This document shows positions 7,831 to 17,384 of a DNA stretch of 64,000 nt, piece by piece; the stretch's first letter is position 1; every line of letters begins with the position of its first letter. Under the pieces are notes generated by a model. It saw only the letters and a program-made list of their open reading frames with translations. It did not search any database and was not told the DNA's origin. Made by a program: the position numbers and the translations under genes. This DNA is from Flavobacterium faecale (GTDB lineage: Bacteria > Bacteroidota > Bacteroidia > Flavobacteriales > Flavobacteriaceae), in NCBI RefSeq assembly GCF_003076455.1, contig NZ_CP020918.1, positions 3,880,001-3,944,000 on the forward strand, given 5' to 3'.

Positions 7831-8628
7831 ATGCAAACCCATCCAAGAATAGCCTCAATTATAGAAGCAGATATTCTCGACTTTTCGGTTACGGGCGTAC
7901 CTTCTTTTGATTTATCTGCTTTAGATCTTCCAACAGCATTGGATTTTGATTTACCAACAAATCTTAGGTTGGGGCATTTAGTCGAAAAGGCAGTATCAAA
8001 ATTAATCCAATCGTCTAGCATTTTTGCGCTATTGCATGAGAATATTCAAATTATCGAAGACAAAAAGACTATTGGAGAACTCGATTTTATAATCGAAAAT
8101 AAGCAAACACAAGAACTAGTACATTTAGAATTAGCGTATAAATTCTATCTACTTGACCCTACCCTTTCGACAGAAACTATACATAATTGGATCGGCCCTA
8201 ACAGAAATGATTCTTTGAGTGAGAAATTAAACAAACTTAAGACAAAGCAATTTCCCTTACTATATAATGACTGCACCAAAGCCACACTTCACGATTTGCA
8301 AATCGATACAATTTCACAAGCACTCTGCTTAATGGTTTCTTTGTTCATTCCGTATCGCTTTGAAGGCAATTTAAGTTCTAGTTATCAAAAAGCGATTAAA
8401 GGGTACTACATCAACTTTCAAACCTTTATCAATCATCATAATGAGAGCAAAACTTATTATTTACCTGCAAAAAAAGAATGGGGAATTGATCCCGAGGAAA
8501 ACAACAACTGGAGTGACTTTGACACTATTCAAAAAGCAGTAGGTAGTGCAATGGTCGAAAAACAATCTCCTTTGTGTTGGCAAAAATGCAATGATACCTA
8601 CGTTGCATTTTTCATTGTGTGGTGGTAG
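7831..8628 (+). CDS. DUF1853 family protein
   Basis: A 265-aa soluble protein. The segments 'LRLGHLVEKAVSKLI', 'KKTIGELDFIIENKQTQELVHLELAYKFYLLDP' and 'WIGPNRNDSLSEKLNKLKTKQFPLL' are the hallmark blocks of DUF1853. The GELDF...HLE.A.KF pattern recalls PD-(D/E)XK nuclease-like folds, with Glu, Asp and a downstream ExK-like group. An enzymatic role is inference only. The gene is divergent from the upstream membrane-protein gene, and its length fits the family. Confidence 0.8.
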   Translation: MQTHPRIASIIEADILDFSVTGVPSFDLSALDLPTALDFDLPTNLRLGHLVEKAVSKLIQSSSIFALLHENIQIIEDKKTIGELDFIIENKQTQELVHLELAYKFYLLDPTLSTETIHNWIGPNRNDSLSEKLNKLKTKQFPLLYNDCTKATLHDLQIDTISQALCLMVSLFIPYRFEGNLSSSYQKAIKGYYINFQTFINHHNESKTYYLPAKKEWGIDPEENNNWSDFDTIQKAVGSAMVEKQSPLCWQKCNDTYVAFFIVWW

Positions 8629-8783
8629 CTGGAACCGTTTTTTTTTGAATGAGTAGGTAGCTAACTGTAAATTTTGAAACTTTTTAGAAATCTTTTATAA
8701 ATTAAATCAGAACACAATCTGGATCTTTACAGTATTATTTTTATAAAACAAAAAAACCAAGTAGTACTTAAAAACCAACGATT

Positions 8784-8903
8784 ATGAACAATTTATTTAA
8801 AGGATTATTAGCAGGTTACGGAGCAAAAAAATTAGGTGGTGGATGTTTCAGTACCGTCTTAATTTTTATCATTATTTGGGTAGTTTTAGGACAATGTAGT
8901 TAA
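8784..8903 (+). CDS. 39-aa single-span membrane peptide
   Basis: The frame ATG (8784) to TAA (8901-8903) encodes a 39-residue peptide. It has a short basic Gly-rich head (MNNLFKGLLAGYGAKKLGGG) and one transmembrane helix (CFSTVLIFIIIWVVLGQCS). Start context, composition and clean spacing in an otherwise empty stretch support a real gene. Similar tiny 'AGYGAKKLGGGC' proteins occur in flavobacteria, by recollection of the family pattern. No function is known. Confidence 0.6.
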   Translation: MNNLFKGLLAGYGAKKLGGGCFSTVLIFIIIWVVLGQCS

Positions 8904-9101
8904 TCTTACGCTATACGAAAATGGATTACAGTTCTTTCTAATTAAGGATACGCCTCTATTGTAGATTTTTTTTATTCGAAAATGAAACTGTCTCTTAGAA
9001 CTGAAACTATTTATGTTAACAAAAATCAGGCAAAGGACCGCTTTCTATTTCGATACCAATTTCTAAATTCCTAATTTGCGCCCTCAAAACAGAAGGAATA
9101 A

Positions 9102-11426
9102 ATGAAGGTTTGTATTGCCGAAAAGCCCAGTGTAGCACGAGAAATTGCATCCGTTTTAGGAGCCAACACCAAACATGATGGCTACTTTGAAGGCAATGGC
9201 TATGCTGTAACCTATACTTTTGGCCACCTATGTACTCTCAAAGAACCCAACGATTACAAACCCTATTGGAAAAGTTGGGATTTGAACAACTTACCCATGC
9301 TTCCGGAAAAATTCGAAACTAAAGTTGTCGAGAATTCCGGAATCCAAAAGCAATTCAAAATCATTAAAAGTCTATTTGACAAAGCCACCTTGGTCATCAA
9401 TTGTGGGGATGCTGGACAAGAAGGAGAATTGATTCAGCGATGGGTTATGAACGAAGCCAAGTACAAAGGCGAAGTCCAACGACTATGGATATCGTCTCTT
9501 ACCACCGAGGCGATTAGAGAAGGATTTGACAATTTAAAACCCTCTGCAAACTACGACAATCTATACTATGCCGGATTTTCACGGGCCATAGGCGACTGGT
9601 TATTGGGTATGAATGCCACGCGCTTGTACACGGTCAAACATGGCGGATACAAACAAGTTTTGTCAATTGGTCGCGTGCAAACGCCTACACTTGCTATGGT
9701 GGTTGATCGCTGGAAAGACATTGAAAACTTTAAACCACAACCGTACTGGGAACTTCAAACCTTATACAGAGAAACCCTTTTTGCTTACGAAGAGGGTCGT
9801 TTCTTGAAAAAAGAGGACGGAGAATTGCTCGCAAATAAAGTCAAGGAAAGTGAGTTTGAAATCGTCTCTATCGAAAAAAAGAACGGAAACGAATATGCTC
9901 CCAAACTTTTTGACCTTACAGGGTTGCAAGTATATTGCAATACCAAATTTGGCTTTTCTGCAGAAGAAACGCTGAAAATTGCACAAACATTATACGAACA
10001 AAAAGTAATTACGTACCCTAGAGTTGATACTACCTTTTTACCAAACGATATTTATCCAAAAGTACCTGGTATTTTACAAAAACTAACCAATTATGCGGCT
10101 TTAACAGCACCGCTTTTGGGGAAGAAAATAAAGAAATCGACTAAGGTTTTTAACGACAAAAAAGTTACCGATCACCACGCTATCATTCCCACGGGAGTGC
10201 AATCAAACTTGCAATTCAATCAGCAACAGGTGTATGACATCATTACCAAACGTTTTATCGCTGTTTTTTATGATGACTGTTTGGTGGCCAACACCACGGT
10301 AATCGGTAAAGCGGCCGAAGTACTATTCAAAACCACAGGAAAAGTAATCTTGAAAAAAGGTTTTAGAGTAGTGTTCGAATCTTCGACAAAGAACGGTCCA
10401 AATGGTAAAGAAAAAGAAGCTGACTTATTACCCAACTTTGTTATTGGCGAAAAAGGACCGCACCAACCTTCTTTTTTAGAAAAAGAGACCAAACCACCCA
10501 ATCAATTTACAGAGGCTACCTTACTTCGTGCTATGGAAACCGCAGGAAAACAAGTCGATGATGAGGATTTACGAGAATTAATGAAAGAAAACGGCATTGG
10601 GCGACCGTCTACTCGCGCGAATATTATCGAAACACTTTTTAAACGGCAGTATATTGTTCGAAATAAAAAACAAGTACTCCCTACTCCAACTGGAATTCAG
10701 TTGATTGATACGATTCAGAGTGATTTAATCAAATCGGCCGAATTGACCGGATCTTGGGAAAAACAATTAAAAGACATTGAAAAAGGAACCTATTCTGCTG
10801 CTGCGTTTATCAAAAACATGAAGCAAATGGTCGATGCGCTCGTGTATGAGGTACGTAGCGAGTCGGTACGTGCCAACATTTCGCATGCAGGAACAGTTCA
10901 AAAAGAAAAAGCAGTTGTTGAGAAAAAGAAAGCCGCTGGAATTACAGCGGAAACTTGCCCAAAATGCAAAAAAAACACCTTGATCAAAGGTAAATCGGCC
11001 TACGGTTGTGGTAATTACAGTTCGGGCTGTGACTTTGTATTGCCGTTTACTTTTGCTGATAAAAAAATATCCGAAAACCAATATCTACGATTGCTACAAA
11101 AAGGATCCACCGTAAACTTAAAAGATTTTAAAACCGAAGCCGGGACTGTAGAAGGATTGTTGCGCTTTGACGAAGAATTTAAAATTAAATTAGAACCTAA
11201 AAAAAACGCTGCTCCATCGCCAAAAGCAAAACCAGCTTCGGATGATTTGCCTTGTCCAAAATGTGGCAAAGGAATTGTAATGAAAGGCAAAACCGCTTAT
11301 GGCTGTAGCAATTACAAACAAGGTTGCGATTTTAAAGTCCTTTTTGAAGTGGTTCGAGAAAACCTAAAAGATCAAAAACCTACCAAAGAATTGGTTTATC
11401 AGATCATGAAAGATCAAGTGCAATAA
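9102..11426 (+). CDS. topB: DNA topoisomerase III
   Basis: A type IA topoisomerase of 774 aa that relaxes negative supercoils and decatenates DNA through a 5'-phosphotyrosyl intermediate. The TOPRIM domain begins at residue 1 (MKVCIAEKPSVAREIA) and holds the acidic cluster 'CGDAGQEGELI' (101-111). The catalytic tyrosine is Tyr305 in 'KVITYPRVDT'. 'GIGRPSTRANII' marks domain I/IV. Two C-terminal zinc-ribbon-like modules start with 'CPKCKKNTLIKGKSAYGC' and 'CPKCGKGIVMKGKTAYGC'. These give two four-Cys sets, as in many Bacteroidota TopB proteins. All core motifs are intact. Confidence 0.95.
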   Translation: MKVCIAEKPSVAREIASVLGANTKHDGYFEGNGYAVTYTFGHLCTLKEPNDYKPYWKSWDLNNLPMLPEKFETKVVENSGIQKQFKIIKSLFDKATLVINCGDAGQEGELIQRWVMNEAKYKGEVQRLWISSLTTEAIREGFDNLKPSANYDNLYYAGFSRAIGDWLLGMNATRLYTVKHGGYKQVLSIGRVQTPTLAMVVDRWKDIENFKPQPYWELQTLYRETLFAYEEGRFLKKEDGELLANKVKESEFEIVSIEKKNGNEYAPKLFDLTGLQVYCNTKFGFSAEETLKIAQTLYEQKVITYPRVDTTFLPNDIYPKVPGILQKLTNYAALTAPLLGKKIKKSTKVFNDKKVTDHHAIIPTGVQSNLQFNQQQVYDIITKRFIAVFYDDCLVANTTVIGKAAEVLFKTTGKVILKKGFRVVFESSTKNGPNGKEKEADLLPNFVIGEKGPHQPSFLEKETKPPNQFTEATLLRAMETAGKQVDDEDLRELMKENGIGRPSTRANIIETLFKRQYIVRNKKQVLPTPTGIQLIDTIQSDLIKSAELTGSWEKQLKDIEKGTYSAAAFIKNMKQMVDALVYEVRSESVRANISHAGTVQKEKAVVEKKKAAGITAETCPKCKKNTLIKGKSAYGCGNYSSGCDFVLPFTFADKKISENQYLRLLQKGSTVNLKDFKTEAGTVEGLLRFDEEFKIKLEPKKNAAPSPKAKPASDDLPCPKCGKGIVMKGKTAYGCSNYKQGCDFKVLFEVVRENLKDQKPTKELVYQIMKDQVQ

Positions 11427-11575
11427 AGCTACGCTTGTTTTAGTAGATTGATTTTGAGTTTTCATCAGCGTTGCCTAAATTTGTAATTAAGGCAATCAAT
11501 CGTACCTTTTTTCGTTACAATTGTACCTTTAGTAACTTTTTAATCACATAAACTTTAAGCTTAAAATTATATAGA

Positions 11576-12112
11576 ATGAAAAAATTAGTCCTTCTCTTCT
11601 CATTAACACTATTAGTCGCTTGTAAAACCAGTAAAGTCGTTACTAAAGAAATACCGCTAGATCAAACCACTACGCCAACCGAGGAGGTTATTGAAGATTC
11701 AAAAAGCGAAGAACTTACTGAAATAGAAAAAGTTGAATTTATAAAACTAAGACCTGCAACAGTTAATGCGGCTCAAAAGCAAAAAGCATACGAGCTTGGA
11801 AAAAGAATTTTGATGACTTGCAATACGTCCAAATTCAAACCGTTTACCACAGCCGAAGCCACTCATTCGGTAATTAACAACATCACGATTGACAAACTTT
11901 CGACCATTTGCAATCGCTACCGTACTTACTATGGTACCTTCAACGATATTGAATTGGTAGAAGTGTTGAAGAGTACAAAAAATAGTTCAACCATATATAG
12001 GTATAAAGCATTGTATTCAAAAAAGGTAGCAAACAAGGAACTTAGAGTGACTATGAATGCCGCCAGCAAAGTGTCTGCTATACAAACGATGGACTGGAAC
12101 AATAGTTTGTAA
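11576..12112 (+). CDS. Putative lipoprotein, unknown function
   Basis: A 178-aa protein with a lipoprotein signal: MKKLVLLFSLTLLVAC, lipobox LVAC with Cys16 as the acylated residue. A Thr/Glu-rich linker follows. The C-terminal ~100 residues contain 'KRILMTCNTSKFKPFTTAEATHSVINNI' and an alternating beta pattern that resembles the small NTF2-like or DUF3887-type folds, but this is weak. It should sit in the envelope facing the periplasm. There is no clear operon partner. Confidence 0.65.
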   Translation: MKKLVLLFSLTLLVACKTSKVVTKEIPLDQTTTPTEEVIEDSKSEELTEIEKVEFIKLRPATVNAAQKQKAYELGKRILMTCNTSKFKPFTTAEATHSVINNITIDKLSTICNRYRTYYGTFNDIELVEVLKSTKNSSTIYRYKALYSKKVANKELRVTMNAASKVSAIQTMDWNNSL

Positions 12113-12355
12113 ATTTTATTTTTCGAAAGTAAACAAAATTGTCGTCTTATTATTTTTCGAAATGAATTATTGCAACCTTTTTCCCTTTCAATAAAGAACA
12201 TATTACTTCTAAAAAGTAGCGACTAAGTAATAGTACTCTTATTATTTTTTTGGCAAAGATATTGCGTATACATTTTTTCGAGAATTATATTTAGAAATTA
12301 ACTCGTAAACTACAATAAAAAACTAATTTTGATTTTGATAATAAACCATTCGAAA

Positions 12356-13936
12356 ATGATCCGCAATTTTTCTTTAGCTGTTGTAACGTTCTTCATAACA
12401 GCCCTTTTTTCAATGACCTATGCACAACCAAATCCTATGCACCCTAAAAACGAATTTAGAGCCGTATGGATTGCGACCGTTGTAAATATTGACTGGCCCA
12501 AAACGAGTACAGATGCTGTAGCCAAACAAAAAGAAGATTACATTGAAATTTTGGATGCCTACAAAAAACTAAATTATAATGTAGTGATTGTGCAAGTACG
12601 TAGTGTGGGCGATGCTTTTTACCCGTCAAAATTTGCGCCTTGGTCACGTTACTTGACCGGAAAAGAAGGTAAAGCACCCGACCCGTACTACGACCCGCTC
12701 GAATGGATGATTACACAAGCACACATGAGAGGTTTTGAGTTTCATGCTTGGTTTAATCCCTTCAGAGCCACTTTCGATCTAAAAAAAGAAACATTAAGTC
12801 CGAATCACGACATGGTCAAACACCCTGAATGGATGATCAAGTACGGCGAAAAATACTATTACAACCCAGGATTGCCAGAAGTGCAAAGCCAATTGGTTGC
12901 TGTGGTCGAAGAAGTAGTAAGGAATTATGATATCGATGCGGTGCACTTTGACGACTACTTTTATCCATACAAAATTGCAGGCTTAGATTTTAACGATACC
13001 GCTGCTTACAAAAAGTACGGTAACGGTTTATCTTTGGCCGATTGGCGCCGATTGAACACCAATAACTATGTTAAATGTACCAATTACGCCATCAAAAACA
13101 TCAAACCATGGGTACAATTCGGAATTAGTCCATTTGGGGTTTGGCGTAATAAATCGGTAGATCCAAAAGGTTCAGACACGCAGTCTGGGCAAACAAACTA
13201 CGACGATTTATTTGCTGATCCAATGGCGTGGATGGAGTACAAATGGGTAGATTACATTTTGCCACAATTGTATTGGAGTATCGAACACAAAACAGCATCC
13301 TATTCCAAACTATTAAAATGGTGGTCTGAAAACTCAAACGGAAACGCTGCGGTGTATATTGGGAACAGCTCGTACAAAATCAATACGGACTCAGACAAAA
13401 AATGGAACAATCCTACTGAGATTCCGAATCAAATTAACCTAAACAGAAGCTACAAAAACATTCAAGGGAATGGTTTCTTTAGCGCAAAATGGTTTTTGAA
13501 TAACAGCAACAAAACCGTAACATCTATTTTGGCCAACAACCAATACAAATATCCTGCGTTACCAAATGTGGTACCCGGTTTCAGGTTCAAAGTCGAAGAT
13601 ATTCCAGTGGTTTGGGACATTACCACCGATGCCGACATCGCTGATATAATCTTGAAGTTCCCCGAATATGACAAAATGAGATACGTAATCGTGTATGGCG
13701 CAAAAGATAGTACTAAAATCGATGTAAGTAATCCAGCCAACATCATTGACAAAATAACAATTATAGAGAAAAAAGGTTCTATTGGTATCAGTGTACCAAA
13801 AATCTATTTGGAAAAGCATAGTAGTTGTGCTATCTCTTATATCGATTATTATGGTAACGAAAGTGAAGCAACCTTGCTATCAATGACCAAAAATTCTAAA
13901 ACGATTTTAAACCAAATCACAAATGACAAAAAATAA
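12356..13936 (+). CDS. Glycosyl hydrolase-like 10 (GHL10/DUF187, DigH-like) protein
   Basis: The ATG at 12356 gives a proper signal peptide (MIRNFSLAVVTFFITALFSM...AQP), so this start is preferred over 12329. The 526-aa protein carries the GHL10 TIM barrel: 'EFRAVWIATVVNIDWP', 'YNVVIVQVRSVGDAFY', 'GFEFHAWFNPFRA', 'IDAVHFDDYFYPY' with acidic catalytic candidates, and 'WVQFGISPFGVWR'. E. coli DigH of this family cleaves denuded peptidoglycan glycan strands. A C-terminal beta domain follows. The stop overlaps the ampG-like start by 14 bp, and NagZ lies downstream, so a role in peptidoglycan turnover is well supported by context. Confidence 0.85.
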   Translation: MIRNFSLAVVTFFITALFSMTYAQPNPMHPKNEFRAVWIATVVNIDWPKTSTDAVAKQKEDYIEILDAYKKLNYNVVIVQVRSVGDAFYPSKFAPWSRYLTGKEGKAPDPYYDPLEWMITQAHMRGFEFHAWFNPFRATFDLKKETLSPNHDMVKHPEWMIKYGEKYYYNPGLPEVQSQLVAVVEEVVRNYDIDAVHFDDYFYPYKIAGLDFNDTAAYKKYGNGLSLADWRRLNTNNYVKCTNYAIKNIKPWVQFGISPFGVWRNKSVDPKGSDTQSGQTNYDDLFADPMAWMEYKWVDYILPQLYWSIEHKTASYSKLLKWWSENSNGNAAVYIGNSSYKINTDSDKKWNNPTEIPNQINLNRSYKNIQGNGFFSAKWFLNNSNKTVTSILANNQYKYPALPNVVPGFRFKVEDIPVVWDITTDADIADIILKFPEYDKMRYVIVYGAKDSTKIDVSNPANIIDKITIIEKKGSIGISVPKIYLEKHSSCAISYIDYYGNESEATLLSMTKNSKTILNQITNDKK

Positions 13937-15191
13937 TAAACCTTGGTATTGGATACCCGTACTTAATTTTGCTTCGGGATTTCCTTATGCTATTATCATT
14001 GCGGTTTCGGTTATTATGTACAAAAACCTTGGGATTAGCAATGAAGATATTGGTGTTTATACCAGCTTACTCTACTTACCTTGGGTAATTAAACCACTTT
14101 GGAGTCCTTTTATTGACTTATACTCCACCAAAAGGAAATGGTTTATAGCCATGCAATTTTTGATTTCGATCGCTTTTACCATTGTTGGATTTACGATTCC
14201 GATGAATCATTTCTTCAACATCAGTTTAGCGTTCTTTTGGATGGCTGCCTTCGCATCTGCTTCCAATGATGTTGCTAGTGATGGATTTTATATGATCGCT
14301 TTAGAAAAAGACGAACAATCTTTTTTCTTAGGAATCAGGAGTACTTTTTATCGCCTTTCGATGCTGACTGGAAACGGATTAATTGTTATCATCGGTGGCT
14401 ATTTAGAGCAAGAATATGGAGACAAACAAAAAGCGTGGTCGTATACCATGATTATCGTGGGAGTTATCATGGCTGTTTTGGCTGTTTATAATTTTTTCGC
14501 CACTCCAAAAACGGAGATTGCAACAAAAACTACTGTAGAAACTGCTACTTCAGACAAAAGCTTCTTCGTGGTATTTGCCTCCTTTTTTAGAAAAAAACAA
14601 ATCGGAATCGTTCTTACCTTTATTTTACTCTTCCGTTTAGGAGAATCTCAGTTGTTAAAAATGCTAACGCCGTTTTTGATAGATGATGTTGCAGTAGGCG
14701 GGTTGGGATTAACCACACAAGATGTTGGAATCATTTACGGGACATTTGGAGTACTCGCATTGACTATTGGCGGAATTTTGGGCGGAATGGCCATTTCAAA
14801 AGATGGTTTAGGCAAATGGATGCTTCCTATGATATTAACCATGCATTTACCCATCATTGGTTTTATATTATTGGCTCATTTTCACCCTGCCTCAATCGTA
14901 TATGTGTATGCGACAGTTATTGCAGAACAATTTGGTTACGGTTTTGGTTTTGCTGCCTTTATGATGTACCTCATATATGTAGCCGATGGCGAATCAAAAA
15001 CGTCTCACTATGCTTTGGCAACTGGTTTTATGGCCTTAGGAATGATGCTTCCAGGAATGCTAAGCGGCTTTATTCAGGAATATTTAGGATATGGCAACTT
15101 TTTTATCTGGGTTTTTCTAGCCACTATCCCAGGACTAATTTTATCTCGATTTTTAATTTTCCCAAAAGATTTCGGAAAGAAAATAGATTAG
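13923..15191 (+). CDS. ampG: AmpG-like MFS permease (muropeptide transporter)
   Basis: A 422-aa inner-membrane protein with 12 predicted helices. The N-terminal half has 'LNFASGFPYAIIIAVSVIMYKNLGISNEDIGVYTSLLYLPWVIKPLWSPFID', diagnostic of the AmpG/AT-1 group, and 'ASNDVASDGFYM' follows. AmpG imports anhydro-muropeptides released by wall turnover. The start codon lies inside the end of the GHL10 gene (14-bp overlap), so translation is likely coupled. The flanking GHL10 hydrolase and NagZ make a peptidoglycan-recycling substrate the best guess, although sugar or siderophore transport is also known in this family. Confidence 0.8.
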   Translation: MTKNNKPWYWIPVLNFASGFPYAIIIAVSVIMYKNLGISNEDIGVYTSLLYLPWVIKPLWSPFIDLYSTKRKWFIAMQFLISIAFTIVGFTIPMNHFFNISLAFFWMAAFASASNDVASDGFYMIALEKDEQSFFLGIRSTFYRLSMLTGNGLIVIIGGYLEQEYGDKQKAWSYTMIIVGVIMAVLAVYNFFATPKTEIATKTTVETATSDKSFFVVFASFFRKKQIGIVLTFILLFRLGESQLLKMLTPFLIDDVAVGGLGLTTQDVGIIYGTFGVLALTIGGILGGMAISKDGLGKWMLPMILTMHLPIIGFILLAHFHPASIVYVYATVIAEQFGYGFGFAAFMMYLIYVADGESKTSHYALATGFMALGMMLPGMLSGFIQEYLGYGNFFIWVFLATIPGLILSRFLIFPKDFGKKID

Positions 15192-15268
15192 AGGAAGTGA
15201 AAATTTCCTCCAATATCATTAAAATTTGATTCAAAATAAAGTTTTAATAATTGAATATTTAAAATTTA

Positions 15269-15553
15269 ATGCAAAAACTCGAAAGTAATTCAATCAAATT
15301 TATATTACTATTCATCTTGTCAATTACCTTGTTATTTGTAATGAACAAAATTAATATTGGTATCGAATGGCTTTCAGTGATAACTATTCTAGCACTGATC
15401 GTACTACTTTGTTGCATCATAGCAAACCTGATTTTAATCACACTTTATAAAAGTGAATTAAGAAGTAAGATTCTAGCACTCACTTTAAGCGTTATTCCTT
15501 TAGTTATATCTCTTTATTATTTTTCTCTTATGTTAAGAAGCATTCGATGTTGA
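15269..15553 (+). CDS. Small membrane protein, unknown function
   Basis: A 94-aa protein with three hydrophobic stretches (about residues 10-25, 33-57, 67-87) joined by short charged loops (KSELRSK). The codon pattern is consistent with coding sequence and it lies between ampG and nagZ on the same strand. No family is recognised. It could be an accessory of the recycling operon or an unrelated small membrane protein. Confidence 0.5.
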   Translation: MQKLESNSIKFILLFILSITLLFVMNKINIGIEWLSVITILALIVLLCCIIANLILITLYKSELRSKILALTLSVIPLVISLYYFSLMLRSIRC

Positions 15554-15747
15554 AAATAATCAAGAAAAAAAATCATTTAAATTCACCTCCAAAACTATAA
15601 GATCTATATAGTGCTATTTTTAAGCGAACTTGGAAATTTAACAGAATTACCATTTTAAATTACTATTTTCGTTTGGTCGCAAGCGCTCGATTTCTTAGTT
15701 TAAAATAAAACGAAGCAAAGGACGCAGTCTCAACACAATATTCAACT

Positions 15748-17352
15748 TTGGTAATGACATTAGAACAAAAAATAGGACAATTCTTTTTTCCTGCAGTATT
15801 CATTAACGATACTGAAGAAAATATTCAGGCCACCGAAAAAATGATCCGAGAGCACCACATCGGAGGGTTAACTTTTTTTCATTCCCGCGCTAGTGCCGCT
15901 ACCAATTACGAAAGTAAAAAACCTATTGTCTATAATGACGATAGTTACAAACGCTTAAAGACATTGATCATTCGATATCAAAAAGCGGCCACTACTCCCC
16001 TTTTAATGAGTATCGATGCCGAATGGGGATTGGCGATGCGTGTCGAAAAAACACCGCAATATCCATATGCAATTACACTGGGTGCTTTACCAAAATCAAA
16101 AGCACACTTAGCTTTTGAAGTAGGAAGGCAAATAGGATTGGACTTAAAATCGGCAGGGATTCAGTATAATTTGGCACCCTTGGCTGATATCAACAACAAC
16201 CCAAATAATCCCGTGATTGGTTACCGTTCTTTTGGCGAAGACAAAGACAAAGTGGCTTTGTTTGCCGTTGAATATCTCAAAGGGATGAACAGCGTAGGTG
16301 TTTTGGGCTGCCTGAAACATTTTCCAGGACACGGAAACACAAATGTAGATTCGCATTTAGGATTACCCATTCTTCAAGAGTCTTTGGACGAACTTCTAGA
16401 AAATGAATTGTATCCTTTTATCGAAGGTATTAAAGCAAATGTAGACTCGATTATGATAGGACATTTGGCTGTTCCCGCTCTCAATGATGGCAAAAATACC
16501 TCGGCCACCTTATCTAAACCTATAATTGAAACACTTTTACGAAAAAAACTGGGCTACAAGGGTTTAATCATTTCTGATGCTTTGAATATGCATAGCGTAT
16601 CTAAACTATATACCACAAAAGGCCAACTAGAATGGGAAGCCTTCAATGCCGGAAATGATGTATTGTGTTTTGCAGAAAATGTCCCTGAAGGAATTCAAGC
16701 CATCATGCACCATGCAACGCCCGAGCGTATAGAAGAGAGTTATAACTGCATTCTTGCTTGCAAACAAAAAGCAGGACTTTTTGACTCAGAACCAGTAGTA
16801 GCAAATCAATTTGACTTTGAGGCAACATCAGACTTAAATAAAAAAATAGCACAAAATAGTATCACCACGATCAAAGACACGGCTAACTACCAATCCGTCC
16901 TTGATGCTTCAGAAAAAAATTCATTAGGACTTCTAACTATTTATAAAGAGAGTGATACACCATTTTCAAAAACACTGAACAAGCATTTTAGCACTCAAAA
17001 ATTTTCGATAAAAGCGACAGAAAAAGTTCCAAACAATGACTTTTCAAAAAAAATCACTACTTTAGACACCATAATAATTGCCTTATTTGTTCCGAAAGCA
17101 AAACCAATGCAGAATTTTGAAATCGAAGATGCTGTTTTAAACTTGCTATCTGAATTATTCGAAACAAAAAAATGTGTTTTGTACCTATTTGGTAATCCGT
17201 ATGCACTGCAAGTAATTCCGAAGCTCCAATTGGCAAACGGAATTGTACAAGCATATCAGGATTTTGAAGAATTTCAAGAAACTGCAGCAACACTTTTGGC
17301 AACCAACACAGCAACTATTGGGAGTTTACCCGTAGTTATTCAAAATATATAA
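15748..17352 (+). CDS. nagZ: Beta-N-acetylhexosaminidase, glycoside hydrolase family 3 (NagZ-like)
   Basis: A 534-aa protein without a signal peptide, hence cytoplasmic. The GH3 N-terminal barrel shows the NagZ signature 'KHFPGHGNTNVDSH' (190-203), whose Asp-His pair acts as general acid/base. It also has 'LIISDALNM' with nucleophile Asp277. NagZ removes GlcNAc from anhydro-muropeptides. After residue ~340 there is an extra ~190-aa domain, like the GH3 C-terminal part, that E. coli NagZ lacks but Bacteroidota homologues carry. It follows GHL10 and AmpG, completing a release-import-trimming series. A second ATG at 15754 is an equal start candidate. Confidence 0.88.
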   Translation: MVMTLEQKIGQFFFPAVFINDTEENIQATEKMIREHHIGGLTFFHSRASAATNYESKKPIVYNDDSYKRLKTLIIRYQKAATTPLLMSIDAEWGLAMRVEKTPQYPYAITLGALPKSKAHLAFEVGRQIGLDLKSAGIQYNLAPLADINNNPNNPVIGYRSFGEDKDKVALFAVEYLKGMNSVGVLGCLKHFPGHGNTNVDSHLGLPILQESLDELLENELYPFIEGIKANVDSIMIGHLAVPALNDGKNTSATLSKPIIETLLRKKLGYKGLIISDALNMHSVSKLYTTKGQLEWEAFNAGNDVLCFAENVPEGIQAIMHHATPERIEESYNCILACKQKAGLFDSEPVVANQFDFEATSDLNKKIAQNSITTIKDTANYQSVLDASEKNSLGLLTIYKESDTPFSKTLNKHFSTQKFSIKATEKVPNNDFSKKITTLDTIIIALFVPKAKPMQNFEIEDAVLNLLSELFETKKCVLYLFGNPYALQVIPKLQLANGIVQAYQDFEEFQETAATLLATNTATIGSLPVVIQNI

Positions 17353-17384
17353 ATTAAAAAAATACCACATTACCCCTATAATTT

